13,369 nucleotides of DNA from positions 1 to 13,369 of the forward strand of contig JBLMZH010000010.1 of NCBI GenBank assembly GCA_050258715.1, in the 5' to 3' direction. Positions 1 to 6,296 of this stretch are shown here, one piece after another (positions within the stretch are counted from its first letter, which is position 1; every line of letters begins with the position of its first letter). The translations under genes were made by a program, and so were the position numbers. Source of the DNA: JBLMZH01 sp050258715 (GTDB taxonomy: Bacteria; Patescibacteriota; Doudnabacteria; UBA920; O2-02-FULL-48-8). Under the pieces are notes generated by a model that saw nothing but the letters and a program-made list of their open reading frames with translations, made no database searches and was not told where the DNA came from.

Positions 1-2116
1 AATTGTCGGACAATCCCTTCATTTCGGCCTTATCCTGAGAATAGACCGGCCAAATCCCCTGCGGCATGTCCTGAAAGACCGTCCGGGTCAAAGGCAGCAC
101 GCGGACATTGTTCTCGTTCCCCAAGATCGCAGCCCAATATTCATCCCCTTCAATGAACTCTTCGATCAATGCCGGAGCTTTATATTCTTTAAGATAAACC
201 TTTAAGACCTCAAGCAGATTGTTCTTGTCCGTGACAATGGATTTTTGGCCGACGCCGATGGAAGTTCCGCTGTGCAAGGGTTTGACGATCAAAGGATAAC
301 GAAAATCTTCCCTGATCTCGTCTTCCTGATAGTAAACATAATCCCATTTTGGAGTGGGAACATTATGGAACTGCAAAAGTTTCTTAATACGAGTGGCGTC
401 GCGGCAAACACCCAAGGTCACTGAGTCCGAACCGGTAAACGGCGTATCCAAAGTGTCGAGCAGCGAAGCGGCATTGATCTCGCCGTATTCGGAATCAAGA
501 ACCCGGCAGTTGGAGTTGATCACCAAATCGACATCGCTTGCGCGCAAAGTTTCGAAAAATTCGGCCAACACATTGCAGTCAAAAACCGTGACGTTGTAGC
601 CGATGCCCTTAAGCGCCTGCTCAAGCGCCCGCGAGGTTTCCATCTCCTGCTTCTCCTTCTCGTTTTGCTGGTCTCCGTAAACATTGCAGGCTATGCCGAT
701 GTGGAGGCTGCGCAGGTCGCTGATGGAAACGCGGCGGATGTTCTCCTTTTTGGCGACGCGGAGAAGAATGTCTTTGTTTAAAAGCGCCGCGGAAAAACGG
801 TTGCGGCGCGAGGTCCGGCCGATGAAAGAGTCACGGTTGAAGCGGGCGACCTCAAAGGACACGTTCTTTTCGAGCTCGCGGATATTGTCCTGGGTGTCAA
901 TTAGGTTGTCGCCGGTGGCCGTAAACCACCCCAAAAACTCGTATCCTTCCGGAGGAACCAGCACCGGATCGCCGATTTTTTTGTAAAAGTTAACCTCTTC
1001 CAGGTGAGGATTTTTTTTCAGCTTCTCGTCCACATCCAGCTTGGCCAGGATCCCGGAATAGTCAGGAATGAAAACTTTGCCCGACATGTATTTAAGCGGG
1101 CGTTCGGGTTTCGGAATGTTCCTGATATATATGCCGCAGGCGATCTTAACGGCGTTCTCGATGAGATCGACTCCCCAGGCGCCTTTTACGAAGGACCAGA
1201 CATAATCCCCGCCCATGCGCATGTTGACTTCAATCGGCACGGGGCCGTCTTTAGTCGCTTTGGCTTCGAAATGAATGCAGCCGTTCTGAATTTCCAGTTT
1301 TTCCAAAACTTCCTCGGCCAATTCCACCAGGCGGCGCTGTTCCCAGGCCGGCAGGCTGGACGGGATGGCGTCCCCGGTCTCGACAAAGAACGGTTCGCGG
1401 GTCTGAAAATTGTCCGTGATCGAATAAAACTTTATTTTGCCGTTCTGAAGGAGAATGTCGACGTCAACTTCGTTCCCGGAAATATATTCCTCAGCCAGGA
1501 TCTCCAAACCGTTGTTTAAGGCTGATTCGATCTCCGTGGAAATATTCTTTCTGATGTATTCGTAAGTGTTGTATAGGTCTTCTTCGTTGTCCACTTTCAC
1601 CACATACGCGCTCGAGGCGCCGTAAACCGGCTTGACCACGAGAGGGAAAGAAAAATTTTCCGCCACCCGCTTGCAGTCATCCATTGTTTTCAAAAGCGCG
1701 TGCTGCGGGGCGCGGATGCCGTTTTGCTGGCAAAATTCGCGGAAAACGAACTTATTCCTGGCTTTTTGGGCGATCGGATAAGGAATGCCGATAAAGTTGA
1801 AGGTATCGCTGATTTTAGAGGTCAAAAGGACGTCGTCCTCCCAAAATGTGCATACCCCCTCCAATTTGACATCAGGACTGTTCTTGTGAAATTCCTTGAT
1901 GGCCTGGATGCATTCGCGAAAATTTCCGGTGTCGGCCAGGATCCAATGGTCGACGTATGTCTGGGCCCAGTTCTTATCCTTGTTCAATGCGACCACAATA
2001 ACACCCAGCTTTTTCAGCTGTTGCAAAATGAACCGTTTTTTTATCGAACCTGTGTTGACAAGAAGAATCGTCCTCCCCTTCAGCTCTTCTGTGTTGCCGT
2101 TGATTTTTTCGCTCAT
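1..2116 (-). CDS. Tandem ATP-grasp ligase, C-terminal half Ddl-like (3' end outside window)
   Basis: Continuous frame of 705 codons running off the left edge. The ATG at 2116 is chosen because an in-frame TAA lies at 2120-2122. There is no clear Shine-Dalgarno before it. Module 1, roughly residues 15-400, opens with a Rossmann-like strand (TILLVNTG) and has the ATP-grasp lysine K162 (PLVVKPVYGASS). It carries a GVCTFWEDDVLLTSK segment reminiscent of carnosine synthase, and the metal-binding set E284, E296 and N298 (EVNMRMGGD). Module 2 starts near residue 470 and resembles D-Ala-D-Ala ligase: GEINAASLLDTLDTPFTGSD, K612 in PLIVKPLHSGTSIGV, and EEFIEGDEYW. Its catalytic C-terminal part is not visible. 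Both modules should form peptide-type amide bonds through acyl-phosphates. The substrates are unknown, and the Ddl substrate motif EHEVS is not seen. Its position after murG-murC-murB suggests an envelope role, but this is inference. Confidence 0.85.
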   Translation of the reverse strand, partial: MSEKINGNTEELKGRTILLVNTGSIKKRFILQQLKKLGVIVVALNKDKNWAQTYVDHWILADTGNFRECIQAIKEFHKNSPDVKLEGVCTFWEDDVLLTSKISDTFNFIGIPYPIAQKARNKFVFREFCQQNGIRAPQHALLKTMDDCKRVAENFSFPLVVKPVYGASSAYVVKVDNEEDLYNTYEYIRKNISTEIESALNNGLEILAEEYISGNEVDVDILLQNGKIKFYSITDNFQTREPFFVETGDAIPSSLPAWEQRRLVELAEEVLEKLEIQNGCIHFEAKATKDGPVPIEVNMRMGGDYVWSFVKGAWGVDLIENAVKIACGIYIRNIPKPERPLKYMSGKVFIPDYSGILAKLDVDEKLKKNPHLEEVNFYKKIGDPVLVPPEGYEFLGWFTATGDNLIDTQDNIRELEKNVSFEVARFNRDSFIGRTSRRNRFSAALLNKDILLRVAKKENIRRVSISDLRSLHIGIACNVYGDQQNEKEKQEMETSRALEQALKGIGYNVTVFDCNVLAEFFETLRASDVDLVINSNCRVLDSEYGEINAASLLDTLDTPFTGSDSVTLGVCRDATRIKKLLQFHNVPTPKWDYVYYQEDEIREDFRYPLIVKPLHSGTSIGVGQKSIVTDKNNLLEVLKVYLKEYKAPALIEEFIEGDEYWAAILGNENNVRVLPLTRTVFQDMPQGIWPVYSQDKAEMKGLSDN

Positions 2117-2208
2117 TTTTTAGAACCGAGACTTGGCGTAAAAGAAATTTTTTGAAATCGATTTTAAATTTATTGTTTCAGTCCGCCGCAAAAAATTTTT
2201 ACATTCTT

Positions 2209-2238
2209 ATTATATATAACTTCGCTGCCGCTTGTCTA
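2209..2238 (-). promoter_or_regulatory. Proximal promoter of the ATP-grasp gene
   Basis: On the minus strand, TAGACA (2233-2238, one mismatch to TTGACA) is followed after 18 bp by a perfect TATAAT (2209-2214). Transcription would begin near 2201 and leave a leader of about 85 nt before the start codon at 2116. Confidence 0.6.
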
Positions 2239-2340
2239 TACTTAAGTTTAAAACAATTCTTGAAAAAATTTTACTTGCTGAGCTGGTCTAAAACAGTTTG
2301 GAATTTTTTTTCAAACGACGCGATTTTGATCTCTCACAAT

Positions 2341-2371
2341 TTTATATTAAACCTATTGCGCGCTTTGTCAA
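2341..2371 (-). promoter_or_regulatory. Distal promoter of the ATP-grasp gene
   Basis: A perfect TTGACA (2366-2371, minus strand) is followed by TATAAA (2341-2346) after 19 bp, or by TAATAT (2344-2349) after 16 bp. Neither spacing is ideal, but the -35 match and AT-rich context are good. A transcript from here would carry a leader of roughly 215 nt. Confidence 0.45.
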
Positions 2372-2376
2372 ATGAA

Positions 2377-2420
2377 AAGAGCGCAGGTACACTCGCTGAT
2401 TTTTGTACTCGCGCCCTCTT
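2377..2420 (-). terminator. Hairpin after hpf, probable terminator or attenuator
   Basis: Read on the minus strand, arms AAGA-GG-GCGC-GA-GTAC and GTAC-CT-GCGC-TCTT pair around a 14-nt loop, with a two-base bulge and a two-base internal mismatch. It is followed by TTTTCATTT, a broken T-run, so termination may be partial. It starts about 15 bp after the hpf stop codon and ends just before the TTGACA of the distal promoter, separating the two transcription units. Confidence 0.5.
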
Positions 2421-2435
2421 GGTGAAAATGTTTCG

Positions 2436-2774
2436 TTAAATCTTTCGCTTGGCCGACCGCGCGCCTCTTTTTTGGAGCGTGCTGCGCTTGTCCTTGAACT
2501 TTGAGATCTGCTCCTTCAGCTTGGGCACAAGCAGGTCAACGGACGCATAAATGTCCTCGGAAGAAGCTTCGGCCCGGATATTAGCCCCGCCGACAATGAG
2601 CATGACCTCGGCGCGCATGACGTTGCCGGTGTTATGATGCCGGTCGCGTTCCAGCTCGACCTTGGCCTGGTCGGTTTTTCCCAGAAATTTCTCCAAATGC
2701 CCGATCTTTTCCTCGACATAGCGCTTAATGGAAGGCGTAAGTTCCAGATTTGTTCCCTTGATGGAAATTTGCAT
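2436..2774 (-). CDS. hpf: Ribosome hibernation-promoting factor, short HPF/RaiA type
   Basis: A 112-residue protein with the HPF/RaiA (S30AE) signature. It opens MQISIKGTNLELTPSIKRYV, then has EEKIGHLEKFLGK, a central VELERDRHHNTGNVMRAEVML strand region, RAEASSEDIYASVDLLVPKLKEQI, and a strongly basic tail (KRGARSAKRKI). The family binds the 30S subunit in the decoding region and silences or stores ribosomes when growth slows. The length fits the short form and the dimerisation domain of long HPF is absent. The ATG at 2774 is the only good start. The gene begins 35 bp after murB but has its own promoter-like sequence reaching into murB, and a hairpin follows its stop, so it is probably expressed separately from the envelope genes. 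Confidence 0.93.
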   Translation of the reverse strand: MQISIKGTNLELTPSIKRYVEEKIGHLEKFLGKTDQAKVELERDRHHNTGNVMRAEVMLIVGGANIRAEASSEDIYASVDLLVPKLKEQISKFKDKRSTLQKRGARSAKRKI

Positions 2775-2798
2775 TAGTTTTGATTACTTATTGATTAA

Positions 2799-2827
2799 AT
2801 TTTATTTGTTTAAAAACTTCCGGTCAA
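2799..2827 (-). promoter_or_regulatory. hpf promoter overlapping the 3' end of murB
   Basis: On the minus strand TTGACC (2822-2827) and TAAAAT (2799-2804) are each one base from consensus and separated by exactly 17 bp. The -35 lies inside the last codons of murB, and transcription would start about 18 nt before the hpf ATG. Confidence 0.6.
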
Positions 2828-3883
2828 TTGATCATTAAAGGCCCCGAGCCTTTGGACCTCTTCCTTAAGAAAAACTCCGAACCGCTTGTCAACTTCGCTT
2901 TTGATCCTTAGAGCGAGGTTTGAAATTTCGTCAGCAGTGCCTCCTCCTTTGTTGATCAAAACTAAAACGTGTTTCGGAGAAAGCCCGACGTTGCCAGAAG
3001 AATAACCTTTGGAAAATCCGGCCGCTTCAATCAGCCTAGCGGCCGCCACTTTAACCCGGCCGTCAGGCAAGGCCCAGTGCCAGTTATCGTTCTCGCTTCC
3101 TTGAGACAAGTCTGACTTGATCTGGTCGAAGTGCATCTGCTCAATCACCGGGTTCTTAAAGAACGATCCCGACGAGCGGTACGATTCAAAATCCTGATCA
3201 ATGAGATGTCCTTTGTTGGCTCGAATCCTTCTTACGACTTGTCTAACCTCGAACAGGCTCGGCTTGATGTGAAATTTTTCAAAATAATTGATGACGTCGG
3301 CATAGGTCATGGCTGGCTTGCCTCTGGGTGCCAATTTAAACCAAACCTTGGTTAAGGCGAACTTCCCGCTTTGGCGCTTGAATACGCTCCCGCCCGCATA
3401 TTCAAAACCGCAGTCAGCTGCCTTCCATTCTTCGGCCTTAAGCGTATCAAGGTCGATCAAACGGACCTTTGTTATCGCCTTTGAAACCATCTGACCATAA
3501 GCGCTGATGTTTTGCACGACCGCGCCGCCGACGCTTCCGGGTACGCCGGAAAGGCATTCAAGACCGGCCAAATCGTTTTCAACACAAGCCTCAACCACCT
3601 TGTCCCAAATCTCGCCGGTCGAGACCTCGACTGCGCCCGTTTCCGCGTTGATATCAAACCCTTTTATCTTGTTAGCAATGACCATGCCGGAAAAACCTTG
3701 GTCAGAAACCAAGAGATTGCTGCCGCCTCCCAGGATAAAAACCGGCAAGCCCTGCTTTCGGGCGTGCTCCGCTGCCTGCACCAGATTTTTTTCGTCAAAG
3801 ACCTCGCAATAAAAAGCCGCTGATCCCCCTAGGTCAAACGTGGTCAAAGGCGCTAACAGTCTGTCGCGTTCAATGTTGATCAT
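2810..3883 (-). CDS. murB: UDP-N-acetylenolpyruvoylglucosamine reductase MurB
   Basis: FAD-dependent enzyme that reduces UDP-GlcNAc-enolpyruvate with NADPH to UDP-MurNAc in the cytoplasm. Of the 357 residues, the N-terminal part binds FAD: TTFDLGG (14-20), ILGGGSNLLVSDQGF (50-64) and LSGVPGSVGGAVVQNISAYG (111-130). The SGSFFKNP motif carries the proton-donating serine (S240), and E342 matches the C-terminal catalytic glutamate. The segment around 161-200 looks like type I MurB. The usual YR-x-S-x-F motif with its catalytic arginine is replaced by EYAGGSVF (161-168). I chose the ATG at 3883, four bases after the murC stop and preceded by AAGG at 9 nt. An upstream in-frame TTG at 3931 would add 16 residues without family similarity. 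It is the last gene of the peptidoglycan run. Confidence 0.95.
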   Translation of the reverse strand: MINIERDRLLAPLTTFDLGGSAAFYCEVFDEKNLVQAAEHARKQGLPVFILGGGSNLLVSDQGFSGMVIANKIKGFDINAETGAVEVSTGEIWDKVVEACVENDLAGLECLSGVPGSVGGAVVQNISAYGQMVSKAITKVRLIDLDTLKAEEWKAADCGFEYAGGSVFKRQSGKFALTKVWFKLAPRGKPAMTYADVINYFEKFHIKPSLFEVRQVVRRIRANKGHLIDQDFESYRSSGSFFKNPVIEQMHFDQIKSDLSQGSENDNWHWALPDGRVKVAAARLIEAAGFSKGYSSGNVGLSPKHVLVLINKGGGTADEISNLALRIKSEVDKRFGVFLKEEVQRLGAFNDQLTGSF

Positions 3884-3887
3884 TTGA

Positions 3888-5297
3888 TTAAGCCTTGATC
3901 GTCGCGGCAAGCTTCCTGGCGAGCGAATCAATATCGCCGGCGCCCATAAGAACGATGGCGTCGAATTGGGAAGCTTTGCTTAAAATGTTCGTTTCCGCTT
4001 CCTTGAGGTCTTTGGCATACTCCGCAGTCATGCCCTGCTCGGCCAAGCCGCTAACGAGGTCAGTCGAACTGACGCGCTCGCCGTGCTCGCGTCCGGCGAC
4101 TTCAAAGATTTCGCACAAAAGCAGATTGTCCGCCTCAAGCAGCGATTCAATGAATTCACCCATCAGTTTGAGAGTCCGATCTTTATGGTGCGGCTGGAAC
4201 ACGAACAGGATTTTTTTCCCGGGGAAAAATGCCTTGGCAGCGCGGATGGTGCCGAGCACGGCAGCGGGGTGATGGGCGTAATCGGAAACAATGATCGTTT
4301 CTCCCATTTTCCCGACCAGCTCGAATCGCCGCCAAATGCCGGCAAAATTTTCCAGCACGCGCTTGACGGCCTTGAAATCAATGCCGAGCCGGAAAGCGGC
4401 AAGAGCCGCGGCCAGCGCGTTCGACATATTGAATAAGCCCGGGACTTTAAGCTCGACCCGGCCGAGGTTTTCATCTTTGTAGTGCATATCAAAGGCCTGC
4501 CAGGCCGGGCCTGATTCCACGTTCACGGCCTGGAGATCGCCATAATGGTGAATGCCAAACGTCAGCTTGTGGCACGAGGATTTTCTCGCGACTTCCACGG
4601 AATTATGGTCGTCAGCGTTGTAAATGACCACGCCGTCCCCGTGCGGCAGCTTCTCGATGAACGCCTCAAAGCTTCCTTTTATGTCCTGAATGTCCCGGTA
4701 ATAATCCAAATGATCCTCGGCAATATTCGTCAAAACAATCATGTTCGGATCGATCTCCATCATGTGCCTGTGGTATTCGTCGGCCTCGGCCACAAAATAT
4801 TTGCCGCTTCCGAGCCGGGCGTTGGCCTGAAATTCCACCGAGGAGTTCTTGTCTGAGAGCTTGGACCCGACGACAACCGTCGGATCAAAGCCGGCCTCTT
4901 CAAGGATCAAACTTAAGATCGCAGTGGTTGTTGATTTGCCGTTGGTTCCGCTGACCGCAATGTTGAATTGCCCGGACATCATTTGCCCCAAAGCCTTGGC
5001 ATAGGTAATGGCCGGAATTTTAAGATCTAGAGCCGCCTTCAGCTCAACAAAACCCTTTGATTCCGGGGAGATGTCCTCGCTGTAAACGATCAGGTCAGGA
5101 TGAGTTTCGGTCAGATTAGCGGCTGAATGCCCGATCGTAATTTCCGCCCCGAGCTTGCGCAGCTGGTTTATGGTTTCGGATTCGCGAAGATCGGAACCGC
5201 GGACCCACTTCTTTTTAAGCAAAAGCAGCCGCGCAACGGCGGACATGCCGATCCCGCCGATGCCGATAAAATAGACGTCCTTGGCTTGGTTTATCAT
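3888..5297 (-). CDS. murC: UDP-N-acetylmuramate--L-alanine ligase MurC
   Basis: Cytoplasmic Mur ligase that adds the first amino acid, normally L-Ala, to UDP-MurNAc using ATP. Of the 469 residues, the N-terminal Rossmann domain carries IGIGGIGMSAVA (11-22). The ATP loop reads SGTNGKSTTTA (116-126), where MurC usually has GTHGKTTT. EADEYHRHMM (171-180) resembles the EACEYRRHFL stretch of Gram-positive MurC, and NIAEDHLDYY (191-200) follows. The central domain ends with VPGLFNMSNALAA and FAGIWRRFE. The C-terminal domain has DYAHHP (339-344), FQPHHKDRT and a VLMGAGDID end. MurC rather than MurD is supported by GIGGIGMSA, DYAHHP and RRFE. Its ATG lies 18 bp after the patatin-like gene and murB follows after 4 bp, so it sits inside the operon. 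Confidence 0.96.
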   Translation of the reverse strand: MINQAKDVYFIGIGGIGMSAVARLLLLKKKWVRGSDLRESETINQLRKLGAEITIGHSAANLTETHPDLIVYSEDISPESKGFVELKAALDLKIPAITYAKALGQMMSGQFNIAVSGTNGKSTTTAILSLILEEAGFDPTVVVGSKLSDKNSSVEFQANARLGSGKYFVAEADEYHRHMMEIDPNMIVLTNIAEDHLDYYRDIQDIKGSFEAFIEKLPHGDGVVIYNADDHNSVEVARKSSCHKLTFGIHHYGDLQAVNVESGPAWQAFDMHYKDENLGRVELKVPGLFNMSNALAAALAAFRLGIDFKAVKRVLENFAGIWRRFELVGKMGETIIVSDYAHHPAAVLGTIRAAKAFFPGKKILFVFQPHHKDRTLKLMGEFIESLLEADNLLLCEIFEVAGREHGERVSSTDLVSGLAEQGMTAEYAKDLKEAETNILSKASQFDAIVLMGAGDIDSLARKLAATIKA

Positions 5298-5315
5298 GTT
5301 CGTATTTCTTTTAAT

Positions 5316-6296
5316 TTATGCCGGCTTTACGATTTGTTTGGTTTCAGCCGCTGGCTGCTTGGAAAAATTTTCGATGATTTTTTTAATCTCGGGAACGGCG
5401 ACTCTGGCTGAACGCCGCCCCTCCTCATAGATTTCCTTGAACTTGCTGAAGTCAGTGCCGGCCAAGTGCTTGACGCGCGGTTCCAGCATCAGGTCGCAGG
5501 CCATGTTCGAGTCGGTCCACTGCTGCGAAATGGCCAGGGAATGATCGAGAGCTTTGGCCAAAACGGAAATTGTCCCCGGTACCTGAATATCGTCTTCCTC
5601 CAAAAAGTCGGATTGCGTGTCGATCTGAAAAAACATGCGGGAAGAAAAAGCCAGCAGTTTTTCCCGGATGAATTGCAGGCCAAGCAGCCTGGTAAAAAGC
5701 CTATACCCTTTCCAGATCGGCAGACGCTTTTCATAAATAAATTTTGTGGCCGCGATATTAACCCCGATAACGATATCCGCGCCCATGGCTCGGGCAGCTT
5801 CGGTCGGCACGATATTGACCAAGCCGCCGTCCACCAGGATCTTCCCATCAATGATCATTGGTTCAAACAACCCCGGAACGGCCGTGGTCGCCTTAAACGC
5901 GGTCAGGAGGTCGCCTTTTGAAATCGTGATCAGCTCGCCGGTGTCGAGATCAGTGGCGACAAAACCCAGCTTCGGCTGAACTTCTTCGAATTTTTTACCT
6001 TTGGTAAAGTTCTCGATCCATTTGTGCGCCCCGCGCAAATGGAATAGGCCGCCGCTGGCTTCTTTGGCCGACATCATCCGGAAAAGCTTGCCCAGCGTCA
6101 GCTCGTTGATGAATTCCCTGAGCTTAACCATGGTGCCAGTGGCGTACGAAGCCGCGATCAAAGCCCCGGACGAGCATCCGGTTATGACGTCGATCGGGAT
6201 GTTGTTTTCTCTCAACACTTCCAAGACCCCGATGTGAGCGATGGCGCGTCCGGATGCGCCAGAGAGGGCGATTCCGATTTTTGGATTATTTGGCAT
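5316..6296 (-). CDS. Patatin-like phospholipase, RssA/YlbK type
   Basis: A 326-residue patatin-family serine acyl hydrolase. It shows an oxyanion-hole segment (LSGASGRAIAHIGVLEVL, 11-28), the nucleophile elbow GCSSG with S42 (40-44) and the catalytic-dyad motif DGG with D156 (156-158). ATDLDTGE and TTAVPGLFEP are typical of bacterial RssA/YlbK-like members, which probably cleave acyl chains from lipids. The substrate is unknown. There is no signal peptide and no clear membrane helix, so it is probably cytoplasmic or membrane-peripheral. I take the ATG at 6296, which overlaps the murG end by 11 bp; the preceding codon is a TTG that could also start. Its placement between murG and murC, overlapping one and 18 bp from the other, is unusual and suggests co-expression with lipid II synthesis. 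Confidence 0.9.
   Translation of the reverse strand: MPNNPKIGIALSGASGRAIAHIGVLEVLRENNIPIDVITGCSSGALIAASYATGTMVKLREFINELTLGKLFRMMSAKEASGGLFHLRGAHKWIENFTKGKKFEEVQPKLGFVATDLDTGELITISKGDLLTAFKATTAVPGLFEPMIIDGKILVDGGLVNIVPTEAARAMGADIVIGVNIAATKFIYEKRLPIWKGYRLFTRLLGLQFIREKLLAFSSRMFFQIDTQSDFLEEDDIQVPGTISVLAKALDHSLAISQQWTDSNMACDLMLEPRVKHLAGTDFSKFKEIYEEGRRSARVAVPEIKKIIENFSKQPAAETKQIVKPA

Larger units (their letters stand above)
2117..2435. other. AT-rich intergenic region between hpf and the ATP-grasp gene
   Basis: This is the longest gene-free stretch in the window and is distinctly more AT-rich than the genes around it. On the minus strand it holds, in order, a hairpin just after hpf, a promoter with a perfect TTGACA, a second promoter with a perfect TATAAT, and an untranslated leader of about 85 nt before the ATG at 2116. 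The only open frame across it (plus strand, 2152-2439) is hydrophobic, low-complexity and overlaps the hpf end, so I do not regard it as a gene. I recognise no riboswitch fold. Confidence 0.7.

Noticed and set aside
1..2116. Possibility that the tandem ligase is two genes joined by a sequencing frameshift
   Set aside because: The frame stays open with no stop through the linker (about residues 400-470). The linker is ordinary coding sequence and there is no start with a ribosome site at the module boundary.
1004..2155. Plus-strand frames of 171 and 151 codons opposite the tandem ATP-grasp gene
   Set aside because: The minus strand has one uninterrupted 705-codon frame with ATP-grasp motifs; these are antisense shadows.
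2152..2439. 95-codon plus-strand frame in the AT-rich intergenic region
   Set aside because: Composition is low-complexity and hydrophobic/Lys-rich, it overlaps the end of hpf on the other strand, it covers two minus-strand promoters, and it matches no family I recognise.
3884..3931. Upstream TTG start that would lengthen MurB by 16 residues
   Set aside because: The extra residues are unlike MurB and lie inside murC. The ATG at 3883 has a usable AAGG site and fits the family N-terminus.
5316..6296. Patatin-like gene as a pseudogene or horizontal insertion
   Set aside because: The frame is intact, the nucleophile and dyad motifs are present, and base use looks like the neighbours.
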